64,000 bases of DNA from Flavobacterium ranwuense (GTDB taxonomy: Bacteria; Bacteroidota; Bacteroidia; Flavobacteriales; Flavobacteriaceae), in assembly GCF_004349315.1 (NCBI RefSeq), contig NZ_SMLH01000001.1:868001-932000 (forward strand). Reading direction: 5' to 3'. A program made the position numbers and the translations under genes. Under the pieces are notes generated by a model. That model was not told the DNA's origin. It saw only the letters and a list, made by a program, of their open reading frames with translations, and did not search any database. This document shows, in pieces, positions 9,053 through 17,721 of the stretch. Position 1 is the first letter of the stretch, and every line of letters begins with the position of its first letter.

Positions 9053-10834
9053 TTAATAATTCGAAAAAAGTATTTCAAGACTTTTAACGTCAATTTTGCA
9101 GTATTGTTGTAATTCGGCTACAGTTCCATGTTCAATAAACTCATCCGGAATGCCTAGAGTCGTTATTTTTGAAGTATAATTGTTCTCAGAAGCAAACTCG
9201 AGAATTGCACTTCCAAAACCGCCTTTTACAGTGCTGTCTTCTATGGTAATTATAGTTGTAAATTTAGTAAAAATGGTTTGTAACGAATTTTTATCTAATG
9301 GTTTAACAAAAGAAAAATCGTAATGCGCAATAGTTTCTGGTGCGTTTATTTTGGCTATAGCCAAAGTGACATTATTGCCAATAGTTCCATTGGATAAAAC
9401 GGCTACTTTCGAACCTTCTTTAATACAAATACTTTTTCCAATTTCAATTTTTTGATAGTTTCCAAGATGTTGCGTTTGCCAATCTGCAATAACACCGCGA
9501 CCTCTCGGATAACGAATGGCGATAGGATGATTTAATCCCAATTGTGCTGTGTATAAAATGTTTTGCAATGCGATTTCATTCATTGGTGCATAAACAATCA
9601 TATTAGGAATGCAACGCAGATAAGCCAAATCGAAAACACCGTGATGCGTTGCGCCGTCTTCTCCCACTAAACCGGCTCTGTCTAAACAAAAAATCACAGG
9701 TAAGTTTTGTAAAGCGACATCATGAATTACCTGATCGTACCCTCTTTGTAAAAAAGTAGAGTAGATGTTACAAAAAACCACCATTCCTTGAGTTGCCATT
9801 CCTGCCGCTAAAGTCACCGCATGTTGTTCGGCGATTCCTACATCAAAAGCACGTTTTGGGAAAGCCTCCATCATGAATTTCAAGGAGCTTCCAGATGGCA
9901 TTGCAGGTGTAATTCCAATAATTTTTTCATTTTTTCTGGCTAAATCCAATACGGTCAAGCCAAAAACATCCTGGTATTTTGGAGGTAAATTTTCTTCGGA
10001 TTTGATGTGGATTTCTCCTGTTGTGGCGTCAAATTTTCCGGGAGCGTGGTATTTTACCTGATCGTCTTCGGCTTGTTGTAATCCTTTTCCTTTGGTGGTA
10101 ATAATATGAAGGAATTTAGGTCCTTTGATTTTTTGCAAACGTTTCAGTTCTTTGATAACGGCAAAAATATCATGACCGTCAATGGGACCCGAATAATCAA
10201 AATTCAAAGATTTAATCATGTTATTTTGTCTCGGATTTTTTCCTTCTTTTACGGCAGTGAGGTATTGTTTCAAAGCGCCTACACTTGGGTCAATGCCGAT
10301 GGCGTTATCATTAAGAATAACCAATAAATTAGCATCGGTAACTCCGGCGTGATTTAATCCCTCAAAAGCCATTCCTGATGCGATGGAAGCGTCTCCAATC
10401 ACCGCAATGTGTTGTTTGTTGAAATCCCCTTTCAAATTAGAAGCAATTGCCATTCCTAAAGCGGCTGAAATAGAAGTAGAGGAGTGGCCTACGCCAAAAG
10501 CATCGTAAATACTCTCACTTCTTTTTGGAAAACCGGAAATACCGCCAATTTGACGATTGGTATGAAAATTTTCTCTTCTTCCAGTCAGTATTTTATGTCC
10601 GTAGGCTTGATGGCCTACATCCCAAATCAATAGGTCTTCAGGAGTATTGAATACATAATGCAAAGCTATTGTGAGTTCTACAACGCCCAAACTGGCGCCG
10701 AGATGCCCTTCTTTTACAGCTACAATATCGATAATAAAATCACGTAACTCTTGGGCGACTTGAGTAAGTTGCGCTTCGTCAAGCAGGCGTAAATCGGTTG
10801 GGTTATTTATGTTTGAAAGTAAATTATCTGACAT
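9053..10834 (-). CDS. dxs: 1-deoxy-D-xylulose-5-phosphate synthase
   Basis: First enzyme of the MEP isoprenoid pathway (pyruvate plus glyceraldehyde-3-phosphate, TPP-dependent), 593 residues. Visible parts are KEGHLGASLGVVELT, the TPP-binding GDAS to NDN segment (VIGDASIASGMAF then LVILNDN), and the transketolase middle domain with DRAGLVGEDGATHHGVFDL. A TACATTTG element (10846 to 10839) ends only 4 nt before the ATG, so the mRNA is probably leaderless. It is divergent from tadA with a 38-bp gap. Confidence 0.95.
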   Translation of the reverse strand: MSDNLLSNINNPTDLRLLDEAQLTQVAQELRDFIIDIVAVKEGHLGASLGVVELTIALHYVFNTPEDLLIWDVGHQAYGHKILTGRRENFHTNRQIGGISGFPKRSESIYDAFGVGHSSTSISAALGMAIASNLKGDFNKQHIAVIGDASIASGMAFEGLNHAGVTDANLLVILNDNAIGIDPSVGALKQYLTAVKEGKNPRQNNMIKSLNFDYSGPIDGHDIFAVIKELKRLQKIKGPKFLHIITTKGKGLQQAEDDQVKYHAPGKFDATTGEIHIKSEENLPPKYQDVFGLTVLDLARKNEKIIGITPAMPSGSSLKFMMEAFPKRAFDVGIAEQHAVTLAAGMATQGMVVFCNIYSTFLQRGYDQVIHDVALQNLPVIFCLDRAGLVGEDGATHHGVFDLAYLRCIPNMIVYAPMNEIALQNILYTAQLGLNHPIAIRYPRGRGVIADWQTQHLGNYQKIEIGKSICIKEGSKVAVLSNGTIGNNVTLAIAKINAPETIAHYDFSFVKPLDKNSLQTIFTKFTTIITIEDSTVKGGFGSAILEFASENNYTSKITTLGIPDEFIEHGTVAELQQYCKIDVKSLEILFSNY

Positions 10835-10838
10835 GAAG

Positions 10839-10867
10839 CAAATGTACGAATTGAATTCTTATTTTTG
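10839..10867. promoter_or_regulatory. facing -7 elements in the dxs/tadA gap
   Basis: On the plus strand TATTTTTG (10860-10867) ends 5 nt before the tadA ATG. On the minus strand TACATTTG (10846-10839) ends 4 nt before the dxs ATG. Both match TAnnTTTG. Neither has a clear TTG at the usual distance. With normal spacing, transcription would begin at or next to each start codon. Confidence 0.5.
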
Positions 10868-10872
10868 TAACT

Positions 10873-11316
10873 ATGATAAATCCTTTCACCGACGAATATT
10901 TTATGAAAAAGGCTTTGCATGAAGCCGAAATGGCTTTCGAAAAAGGCGAAATTCCTGTTGGCGCACTAATTGTCATCGATAATAAAGTGATTGCCCGAGG
11001 TCATAATCTTACTGAAATGCTCGTTGATGTGACTGCTCATGCCGAAATGCAGGCTATTACTGCCGCCGCAAATTTTCTTGGCGGAAAATATTTAATTGGT
11101 TGCACGCTTTATGTCACACTGGAACCTTGCCAGATGTGTGCCGGTGCTTTGTACTGGAGTCAGATTTCTAAAATTGTGTATGGTGCCAGCGATGAAAATC
11201 GTGGATTTGTGAAAATGGGAACACAATTGCATCCTAAAACAACTGTTGTGAAAGGAGTTTTGGCTAATGAAGCTTCGGAGTTGATGAAGCGGTTTTTTAT
11301 CGAAAGAAGGAAGTAG
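10873..11316 (+). CDS. tadA: tRNA-specific adenosine deaminase
   Basis: This 147-residue zinc deaminase converts A34 to inosine in tRNA-Arg. The active site is H56-A-E58 (TAHAEMQ) with P85-C86-Q-M-C89 as the remaining zinc ligands, the standard spacing. The N-terminal YFMKKALHEAEMAFEKGE is typical of TadA rather than of cytosine deaminases or RibD. It is divergent from dxs. Confidence 0.93.
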   Translation: MINPFTDEYFMKKALHEAEMAFEKGEIPVGALIVIDNKVIARGHNLTEMLVDVTAHAEMQAITAAANFLGGKYLIGCTLYVTLEPCQMCAGALYWSQISKIVYGASDENRGFVKMGTQLHPKTTVVKGVLANEASELMKRFFIERRK

Positions 11317-11330
11317 TATAATTCTCGAAT

Positions 11331-11412
11331 GCCCTAGCCCGGATAGCAACGACATCCTTTTTCTGGCTTCTTTAGTCAGGAAAAGATATAGTGGAGAGCT
11401 GGAAATAGCTCC
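11331..11412 (-). repeat. dispersed imperfect palindrome, copy 3 (reverse orientation)
   Basis: On the minus strand it reads GGAGCTATTTCCAGCT, then TATATCTTTTCCTGAC and its partner ending CAGAAAAAGGAT, then GTTGCTATCCGGGCTAGGGC. This is the same end and core pattern as copies 1, 2 and 4. It lies between the tadA stop and the rng terminator. Confidence 0.75.
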
Positions 11413-11423
11413 TGAGAAAAAGG

Positions 11424-11460
11424 CATAAAAAAACCGCCAATCTTACGAAAGGCGGTTTTA
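11424..11460 (-). terminator. intrinsic terminator of rng
   Basis: AAACCGCC (11431-11438) and GGCGGTTT (11451-11458) form a perfect 8-bp stem with a 12-nt loop. The A run at 11427-11433 becomes a T run on the minus strand, just past the rng stop. It may also stop tadA transcripts from the other side. Confidence 0.85.
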
Positions 11461-11462
11461 AT

Positions 11463-13007
11463 TTATTCTATAATAACATTTTCTTTTTTATCGAAGAAAT
11501 GATATTCTAAATACGTGTAAGCGTCACGAGGTATGATTTTCACCCACTTTTTATGTTCAAGAAACCATTTTGAACGTAATGATGGAAAACCTTTACTGAG
11601 GTATGCAGCCACAAACGGATGTACATTAAGCACAACGTCTTTGTGGGTTTTTAAAATTCTTTCTAAATCGGAAGCAATTTTATCAATGATTAGTATAGGA
11701 GCTTCAATCTCCGCATTTTCATTGTTTGGGTCTTCTTCTCTAGTTTTAATATTTACTTCTGGTCTTACTCTTTGTCTTGTAATTTGAACTAACCCAAATT
11801 TGCTCGGAGGTAAGATCTTGTGTTTTGCTTTATCGTCGCTCATTTCTTCTTTCAAGAAATCGAACAAAACTTTACGATTTTCGGGATTAGACATATCAAT
11901 AAAATCAACTACGATGATTCCGCCCATATCACGAAGACGTAATTGTCTTGCGATTTCGGCAGCTGCAATCATATTCACTTCCATGGCGGTATCTTCCTGG
12001 TTGGTGGCCTTATTAGAACGGTTTCCGCTGTTTACGTCTATAACGTGCAAGGCTTCAGTGTGTTCGATAATAAGATAAGCCCCTTTACTCATGGATACTG
12101 TTTTTCCAAAAGAAGTTTTGATTTGTCTCTCTATGTTGTATTTCTCAAAAATAGGTGTGTCTTTTGATTGATAAAACTTAACAATTGATTGTTTGGATGG
12201 TGCAATTTCTTGCAAATAATCCTTTGTTTGGTTGTACAACTCTTCATCATCAATTTGAATACCGCTGAAGGTATCATTAAATACATCTCTTAATATTGAA
12301 GAGGCTCTGTTGAGTTCTCCTAATACTTTGGACGGATGATGAGCAGTTGGTAATTTTTTACACATTGCAGTCCATCTGCTGAGCAGGTTCTGCAAATCTT
12401 TTTCTAATTCGGCTGTATTTTTGCCTTCGGCTACTGTGCGAACAATAACACCAAATCCTTTTGGTTTGATGGATTGTACTAATCGTTTCAAGCGTTCTTT
12501 TTCTTTTTTGTCTTCTATTTTTTGTGAAATAGAAACGCGATCAGAAAACGGAACCAAAACTATAAATCTTCCGGCAAGAGAAAGCTCTGCGCTGATTCTT
12601 GGTCCTTTTGTAGATATAGGTTCTTTGACGACTTGTACTAAAACAGATTGATTGGCACTTAATACATCAGTAATAGTACCATCTTTATCTATTTCTTTTT
12701 CAAACTGAAAGGTTTTTAGGGAGAAATCTTTTAATTTACCTGCGCTTACAAGTTTTATGAATTTCAGTTGGGAAGATAAATTAGGACCTAAATCGTGATA
12801 ATGTAAAAAAGCATCTTTTTCGAAGCCCACATTTACAAAAGCAGCATTCAATCCGGCAACTGGTTTCCTGATTTTGGCAATAAAAATATCACCTACCTGG
12901 AAGTTGCTTTTTTCTTCTTCTTTGTGTAATTCAATTAGTTTTCCATCTTTTAATAAGGCAAAATCTACGGCTTCAGAACTAGATCTAATGATTAATTCTT
13001 TATTCAC
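11463..13007 (-). CDS. rng: ribonuclease G/E family protein
   Basis: A 514-residue endoribonuclease for rRNA maturation and mRNA turnover. The N-terminal half carries the S1-like RNA-binding fold (GDIFIAKIRKPVAGLNAAFV). The central catalytic part has VIDVNSGNRSNK and GGIIVVDFIDM, with the metal-binding aspartates. The long C-terminal scaffold of RNase E is absent, so RNase G is the better name. Upstream on the same strand are a small mS38-like gene and HU, both separated by gaps. Confidence 0.92.
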   Translation of the reverse strand: MNKELIIRSSSEAVDFALLKDGKLIELHKEEEKSNFQVGDIFIAKIRKPVAGLNAAFVNVGFEKDAFLHYHDLGPNLSSQLKFIKLVSAGKLKDFSLKTFQFEKEIDKDGTITDVLSANQSVLVQVVKEPISTKGPRISAELSLAGRFIVLVPFSDRVSISQKIEDKKEKERLKRLVQSIKPKGFGVIVRTVAEGKNTAELEKDLQNLLSRWTAMCKKLPTAHHPSKVLGELNRASSILRDVFNDTFSGIQIDDEELYNQTKDYLQEIAPSKQSIVKFYQSKDTPIFEKYNIERQIKTSFGKTVSMSKGAYLIIEHTEALHVIDVNSGNRSNKATNQEDTAMEVNMIAAAEIARQLRLRDMGGIIVVDFIDMSNPENRKVLFDFLKEEMSDDKAKHKILPPSKFGLVQITRQRVRPEVNIKTREEDPNNENAEIEAPILIIDKIASDLERILKTHKDVVLNVHPFVAAYLSKGFPSLRSKWFLEHKKWVKIIPRDAYTYLEYHFFDKKENVIIE

Positions 13008-13082
13008 ACTGTAAATTTTTTATCTATTCGCCAAGGCGAACAAATGGATTAAACAATATTTTAACAGGTATTGAACCCGGGG

Positions 13083-13165
13083 AGATTTTAGATTTCTGAG
13101 TTTTGATTCTTGATTTTAGATTTTTAAAATCTGCAATCTTAAATCGGCATTCGACAATCTTAAAT
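13083..13165. repeat. low-complexity ATTTTAGATTT-type repeats
   Basis: Degenerate runs of GATTTTAGATTT, TTGATT and their complements AAAATCTGCAATCTTAAATC occupy this gap before rng. Similar short runs occur after nrdA (about 2790-2830) and after ahcY (27617-27690). They could form hairpins, but no T run shows a terminator here. Confidence 0.4.
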
Positions 13166-13190
13166 CTCAATTTCAATGAACGTTTAAAAA

Positions 13191-13217
13191 GAAAAAAGTA
13201 GTTTAAAACTACTTTTT
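13191..13217 (-). terminator. intrinsic terminator overlapping a stop codon
   Basis: AAAAAGTAGTTT and AAACTACTTTTT form a stem on the minus strand followed by T-rich sequence. The TAG stop of the small gene at 13209-13301 is inside the stem, so translation and termination of that mRNA overlap. Confidence 0.75.
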
Positions 13218-13301
13218 CTTTTTGTGACGGTTAGCTCTCGCTCTTTTCTTGCGTTTGTGCGTTGCTACCTTATGTCTCTTTCTTTTTTTACCACTTGGCA
13301 T
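13209..13301 (-). CDS. small basic AURKAIP1/COX24 (mS38-like) ribosomal protein
   Basis: A 30-codon gene: MPSGKKRKRHKVATHKRKK, then RARANRHKKKK. It is extremely basic and resembles the C-terminal motif of mitochondrial mS38 (AURKAIP1/COX24 domain), carried by very short proteins across Bacteroidota. In mS38 this region binds the small ribosomal subunit, so a ribosomal role is inferred. It sits between HU and rng with its own terminator. Genes this short are often missed. The start follows a weakly structured AT-rich leader. Confidence 0.8.
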   Translation of the reverse strand: MPSGKKRKRHKVATHKRKKRARANRHKKKK

Positions 13302-13332
13302 ATCTTGTAGATTTTATGATTAATTAATATTG

Positions 13333-13623
13333 TTATTTTGCTTCGTTATTTGTTTTCACTCCTTCTACAAAAACTTTTGCAGGTTTGAATGCAGGAATGT
13401 TGTGTGCAGGAATTTTTATTGTTGTATTCTTGGAAATATTTCTTCCTGTTTTCTCCGCTCTAGTTTTCACTATAAAACTTCCAAAACCTCTTAAATAAAC
13501 ATTGTCTCCAGTTTCTAATGAATTTTTTACTTCATTCATAAAAGTCTCTACAGTTGCCTGTACATCTCCTTTTTCAAGACCTAATTTTTCTGAAATTTTT
13601 GCTACGATATCTGCTTTCGTCAT
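13333..13623 (-). CDS. HU family DNA-binding protein
   Basis: A 96-residue nucleoid protein. It begins MTKADIVAKISEKLGL, with the dimerising helices, then GFGSFIVKTRAEKTGRNIS and the DNA-bending arm with IPAHNIPAFKPAK. This length and an arm proline fit HU/IHF in Bacteroidota. It has a good -7 element (TATATTTG, 13673 to 13666) about 43 nt upstream of the start. It probably binds DNA as a dimer with little sequence preference. Confidence 0.93.
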   Translation of the reverse strand: MTKADIVAKISEKLGLEKGDVQATVETFMNEVKNSLETGDNVYLRGFGSFIVKTRAEKTGRNISKNTTIKIPAHNIPAFKPAKVFVEGVKTNNEAK

Positions 13624-13665
13624 TTTCTTTCCTATTTATAATGTTGTACTATTTTTTTGAGTTTG

Positions 13666-13697
13666 CAAATATAGGAATTTAAAAAACAATTATTCAA
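13666..13697 (-). promoter_or_regulatory. promoter of the HU gene
   Basis: On the minus strand TTG (13697-13695), a 21-nt spacer and TATATTTG (13673-13666). The spacer is 2 nt longer than ideal. It lies 43 nt upstream of the HU start, in the gap divergent from mutY. Confidence 0.55.
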
Positions 13698-13756
13698 GCT
13701 AATTGATTAAATTTTAATCACATAAACTTTTACTTTTGCTAACAAATAATTAAAAC

Positions 13757-14794
13757 ATGATTTTTTCTAACTCGCTAATACAATGGTATTTACAAAATAA
13801 ACGCGATTTGCCTTGGCGAAATACTACTAATCCATACCCTATTTGGCTCTCTGAAATCATGTTACAACAGACGCGTGTTGCACAAGGAATGCCTTATTTT
13901 TTATCTTTTACAACCGCTTTTCCTACTGTTTTTGATTTGGCGAAAGCCAATGAAGAACAAGTTTTGAAACTTTGGCAGGGATTAGGATATTATTCCAGAG
14001 CTCGAAACTTACATAAAACAGCGCAGCATATCGCTTTTGATTTATCAGGAATCTTTCCGGGGAATTATAATGACTTATTGAAATTAAAAGGAGTGGGAGA
14101 ATATACCGCAGCGGCAATTGCTTCTTTCTCTTATAATGAAGCCGTTCCCGTTGTTGATGGAAATGTGTTCCGGGTTTTATCGCGTTATTTTGATATGGAT
14201 ACGGATATTGCTCAGGCTTCCGCCAAAAAAGAATTCGCTGCTTTGGCTTTCGAACTCATGCCAAAAGACAATCCGGCAACTTTCAATCAAGCCATTATGG
14301 AGTTTGGCGCGTTGCAATGCGTTCCTAAAAGCCCGAATTGTGGCATTTGTGTTTTCAACGAAAGTTGTGCTGCTTTACAAAAAAACAAAGTCGATCAATT
14401 ACCCGTAAAGTCCAAAAAACTAAAAGTCAGGAGCCGATACTTTAATTATTTGGTTCTTGAAGATGAAACTGGGAATACAATTATCCAAAAGAGAACAGAT
14501 AAAGGAATTTGGCACAACTTATATGAATTCCCTTTGATAGAAACAGAAAAAGAAGAAGATTTTGATACTGTTGATGCTCTTATACAAAAGGATTTTAGCG
14601 ACCGATATGAAATTTTGAGTATGTTAGAATACAACGAGAAAAGTATCATTCATAAATTGTCACACCAGCATTTGCATATCAAGTTTTGGAAAGTATCTGT
14701 AAAAGGAACAATTGAGAATGGAATTGATACTGAAACTTTGAGAACTTATCCTTTCCCAATTGTGATTCATAATTTTATAGAAAAGGATTTATAG
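13757..14794 (+). CDS. mutY: A/G-specific adenine glycosylase
   Basis: Base-excision repair enzyme that removes A opposite 8-oxoG, 345 residues. Catalytic E33 is in LSEIMLQQTRV. The helix-hairpin-helix is at 108-125 (LKLKGVGEYTAAAIASF), followed by the second catalytic residue D134 (VVDGNVFRVL). The [4Fe-4S] ligands are C188, C195, C198 and C204, with the standard 6-2-5 spacing. The C-terminal NUDIX-like domain that reads 8-oxoG is present. It leads the cluster mutY-ssb-gldE-gldD, an arrangement known from gliding flavobacteria. Confidence 0.95.
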   Translation: MIFSNSLIQWYLQNKRDLPWRNTTNPYPIWLSEIMLQQTRVAQGMPYFLSFTTAFPTVFDLAKANEEQVLKLWQGLGYYSRARNLHKTAQHIAFDLSGIFPGNYNDLLKLKGVGEYTAAAIASFSYNEAVPVVDGNVFRVLSRYFDMDTDIAQASAKKEFAALAFELMPKDNPATFNQAIMEFGALQCVPKSPNCGICVFNESCAALQKNKVDQLPVKSKKLKVRSRYFNYLVLEDETGNTIIQKRTDKGIWHNLYEFPLIETEKEEDFDTVDALIQKDFSDRYEILSMLEYNEKSIIHKLSHQHLHIKFWKVSVKGTIENGIDTETLRTYPFPIVIHNFIEKDL

Positions 14795-14840
14795 AGTTTC
14801 TAAAAAAATGTATCTTTGATATAAATACCAAATCCTAACA

Positions 14841-15281
14841 ATGAACGGAACATTAAATAAAGTTATGCTTATCGGTTTTCTTGGCGATGATATCAAAATG
14901 CATTATTTCGACGGAGGCAATTGTATCGGAAGATTTCAGTTGGCAACAAACGAAGTGTATATCAATAAAACCACTAATGAAAAAATCACTTCTACAGAGT
15001 GGCATAATCTGGTAGTACGCAATAAAGCGGCTGAACTTTGTGAAAAATACCTTTCTAAAGGAGATAAAATATATGTGGAAGGACGCATTAAGTCCCGTCA
15101 ATGGCAGTCAGAGGATGGCAGTACAAAACACACCACCGAAATTCAGGTAACCGAATTTACTTTTCTTACAACAAAAAAAGACAGTGAAAACAACAAACAA
15201 ATTCCTGCAGCTGATGTTGCGAAAAACACTAATTTTGACCCAGAAAATAATGTCTTGCCTATTAATGACTTGCCATTTTGA
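14841..15281 (+). CDS. ssb: single-stranded DNA-binding protein
   Basis: This 146-residue protein has an N-terminal OB fold (NKVMLIGFLGDDIKM, then STEWHNLVVRNKAAELCEKY and KGDKIYVEGRI), a flexible linker, and the acidic C-terminal tip NDLPF that recruits replication and repair partners. It lies 46 bp after mutY and 23 bp before gldE, probably in one transcript. The DUF3127 protein at 42287 ends with a very similar tip. Confidence 0.94.
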   Translation: MNGTLNKVMLIGFLGDDIKMHYFDGGNCIGRFQLATNEVYINKTTNEKITSTEWHNLVVRNKAAELCEKYLSKGDKIYVEGRIKSRQWQSEDGSTKHTTEIQVTEFTFLTTKKDSENNKQIPAADVAKNTNFDPENNVLPINDLPF

Positions 15282-15304
15282 TTGTTTAATTAATCTTAAC
15301 TAAT

Positions 15305-16600
15305 TTGGACCCAGAGCCCAGTTTATCTTTTGCTTACGCTAATGATGCTAATGTAGTATTTGGCTTTACAGGAATAGTCATTTTGTTGTTTTGTTCCGCT
15401 TTAATTTCAGGTGCTGAAGTAGCCTTGTTTTCGTTGTCACAAAAAGACATTGACGAAACGGTACAAGAAAATAACTCCAAAGGGAAAATTATTGCTGAAC
15501 TTTTAGAAAAACCGAAAAAACTGGTAGCGACACTTCTTGTTGCTAATAATTTCATCAATATTTCCATAGTATTATTATTTTCGTTTGTTGGGGAAACTAT
15601 TTTTTCGGCAGTAACAGCACCACTTTTAAAATTTATTCTGGAAGTACTGACGGCGACTTTTTTAATTTTATTATTCGGTCAGGTCTTGCCTAAAGTATAT
15701 GCCAGTAGAAACAACACAAAATTTGCGAAGCTGATTGTTTATCCAATTGCTTTTCTGGATAAATTGCTTTCGCCAATAAGTTTACCCATGCGCGCTGCCA
15801 CTATTTATTTGCATAACAAATTAGGTAAACAAAAAACAAATTTCTCTGTCGATCAATTGTCACAAGCCTTAGAACTAACCGCTTCGGATGAAACTTCTAC
15901 AGAAGAGCAAAAAATTTTAGAAGGAATTGTAAGCTTTGGAAATACCGATACGAGACAAGTTATGAGTCCTCGAATCGATATTTTTGCTTTAGAAATAGAC
16001 GAATCCTTTTCCGTTATTTGTCCCAAAATAATAGAAAAAGGATATTCCAGAATTCCGGTTTACCGAGACAATATAGACCAGATAGAAGGCGTTTTGTATG
16101 TCAAAGATTTGCTTCCACATATTAATACAAACGAATTTGATTGGAAATCATTGTTGCGAGAGCCTTTCTTTGTTCCTGAAAATAAAAAATTGGACAATTT
16201 ACTTAAAGATTTTCAGAGTATGAAAAGCCATTTGGCGATTGTAGTCGATGAATATGGAGGAACTTCCGGACTGGTTTCTTTGGAAGATGTTATTGAAGAA
16301 ATTGTAGGAGATATCAGCGATGAATTTGACGACGAGAATATTAATTTTTCCCAAATTGACGATAGAAATTACCTTTTTGAAGGAAAAATAAACCTCAAGG
16401 ATTTTTATAGGATAATTGATGTCGACGAAGAATTATTTGAAATCAAAAAAGGAGAAGCCGAAACGCTGGCCGGGTTTATTCTTGAAATTTTAGGAAATTT
16501 TCCAAAAAAAGATCAGAAAATTTCATTCGAAAACTGTCTGTTTACAGTAGAAGCAGTAGATAAAAAACGGGTTAAACAAATAAAAGTAACGATTGAATAA
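15305..16600 (+). CDS. gldE: gliding motility-associated protein GldE
   Basis: A 431-residue membrane protein of the CorC/HlyC type. The N-terminal CNNM/DUF21 transmembrane domain (about 18-190) is followed by a CBS pair (about 205-330, MSPRIDIFALE and HLAIVVDEYGGTSGLV) and a CorC-type C-terminal domain. TTG at 15305 is taken as the start because it gives MDPEPS, the usual GldE N-terminus, and no ATG fits nearby. It is followed 6 bp later by gldD. In F. johnsoniae GldE is linked to gliding and overproduction can offset gldD defects; its role in the motor is unclear. Confidence 0.9.
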   Translation: MDPEPSLSFAYANDANVVFGFTGIVILLFCSALISGAEVALFSLSQKDIDETVQENNSKGKIIAELLEKPKKLVATLLVANNFINISIVLLFSFVGETIFSAVTAPLLKFILEVLTATFLILLFGQVLPKVYASRNNTKFAKLIVYPIAFLDKLLSPISLPMRAATIYLHNKLGKQKTNFSVDQLSQALELTASDETSTEEQKILEGIVSFGNTDTRQVMSPRIDIFALEIDESFSVICPKIIEKGYSRIPVYRDNIDQIEGVLYVKDLLPHINTNEFDWKSLLREPFFVPENKKLDNLLKDFQSMKSHLAIVVDEYGGTSGLVSLEDVIEEIVGDISDEFDDENINFSQIDDRNYLFEGKINLKDFYRIIDVDEELFEIKKGEAETLAGFILEILGNFPKKDQKISFENCLFTVEAVDKKRVKQIKVTIE

Positions 16601-16606
16601 GTAAAA

Positions 16607-17170
16607 ATGTTTAAAAAAATAATCACTTTTTCGGCAATAATCACAATCTCATTTTTGAGTTTTAGTTGCAAAGATGATGTCCTGCCAAAACCATCAAGCT
16701 ATCTGCGATTGGATTATCCGGAAGCCAAATATGTAAATTTCGAAAATGAATGTCCTTTTGCTTTCGAAATGAATTCGGATGCCATTATCAAAAAAGAGAC
16801 TGATTGTGGATTCACGATTACGTACCCAAAAATGAAAGCAACCATTTATCTCACCTATAAACCAGTGACGAAAAATATTAATGTACTGTTGCGTGATGCG
16901 CAAAAATTGACTTATGAACACGTGATAAAAGCGGATGATATTCTGGAGCAACCGTATTTGAATTCAGACAAAAAAGTCTATGGGATGTTTTATCAGGTAG
17001 AAGGAAATGCGGCAACGAATTCACAGTTTTATGCTACAGACAGTACCAAACATTTTGTAACAGGCTCTGTTTATTTCTATGCAAAACCCAATTATGACTC
17101 CATTATGCCAGCGGCAAGTTATATCAAAAATGACATGCAACGACTGATGGAAACCCTGAAGTGGAAATAA
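16607..17170 (+). CDS. gldD: gliding motility lipoprotein GldD
   Basis: A 187-residue protein with a lipoprotein signal peptide ending at C21 (SFLSFSC). The mature part has the family segments KPSSYLRLDYPEAKY and CPFAFEMN. GldD is required for gliding, and in this phylum gliding depends on type IX secretion. It is the last gene of mutY-ssb-gldE-gldD and is followed by a bidirectional terminator. Confidence 0.93.
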   Translation: MFKKIITFSAIITISFLSFSCKDDVLPKPSSYLRLDYPEAKYVNFENECPFAFEMNSDAIIKKETDCGFTITYPKMKATIYLTYKPVTKNINVLLRDAQKLTYEHVIKADDILEQPYLNSDKKVYGMFYQVEGNAATNSQFYATDSTKHFVTGSVYFYAKPNYDSIMPAASYIKNDMQRLMETLKWK

Positions 17171-17180
17171 TATTTTTATA

Positions 17181-17214
17181 AAAAAAGCATTCGCCAGTAA
17201 CGAATGCTTTTTTT
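17181..17214. terminator. bidirectional terminator, gldD / metal-binding lipoprotein
   Basis: AAAAAAGCATTCG and CGAATGCTTTTTTT form a perfect stem with A and T runs on both sides, between two convergent genes. Confidence 0.88.
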
Positions 17215-17234
17215 ATAAAATGTAAAAGTCTGAA

Positions 17235-17612
17235 TTACGACTTCATATTTGAAACTTTGTATGTTTTACCGTCAGCAGCGGCTTCGACAACTTTAGTCAA
17301 TTTTTCTGGAGTTTGAACTGTTTTGTCAAAAGTTACGGTGGCTAATTTTGTGTCAAAATCTACCGTTGCTTTTTGAACGCCATCCAATCCGGTCAAATCT
17401 TCTTGAATCGTTTTGGCACATCCTACTGCGCATGTCATTCCTTCTACGGAGAAACTCGCTGTTTGAAGATTGGCAGCTACAATTTCTTTTTTAACTTTTG
17501 GAGCTTCTGTTGCTGCAGTTTCTTTTGAAACGATATCTACTGATTTTTCTTTACAGCCTAAAAATAAAACACTTGTAAGTACTAGCGTTACGATTGATTT
17601 TTTGAAATTCAT
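17235..17612 (-). CDS. HMA-domain lipoprotein (heavy-metal binding)
   Basis: A 125-residue protein from the ATG at 17612. The frame extends 15 codons further, but this ATG gives a clean lipoprotein signal (VLFLGC, C20). After a linker, residues 52-120 form a heavy-metal-associated domain. The metal loop is GMTC61AVGC65, with three residues between the cysteines instead of two. It probably binds copper or a similar ion in the envelope. No transporter or regulator lies beside it. Confidence 0.82.
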   Translation of the reverse strand: MNFKKSIVTLVLTSVLFLGCKEKSVDIVSKETAATEAPKVKKEIVAANLQTASFSVEGMTCAVGCAKTIQEDLTGLDGVQKATVDFDTKLATVTFDKTVQTPEKLTKVVEAAADGKTYKVSNMKS

Positions 17613-17721
17613 TATGATGTAAATTTTAAAGATTAAAAGCGTGTTTCTGAACTGCAAAATTAATTAAAAAAAGGAGGACTAATTCATAAAATAATTACAA
17701 TTTTGGGGTAAAATTATTTTT

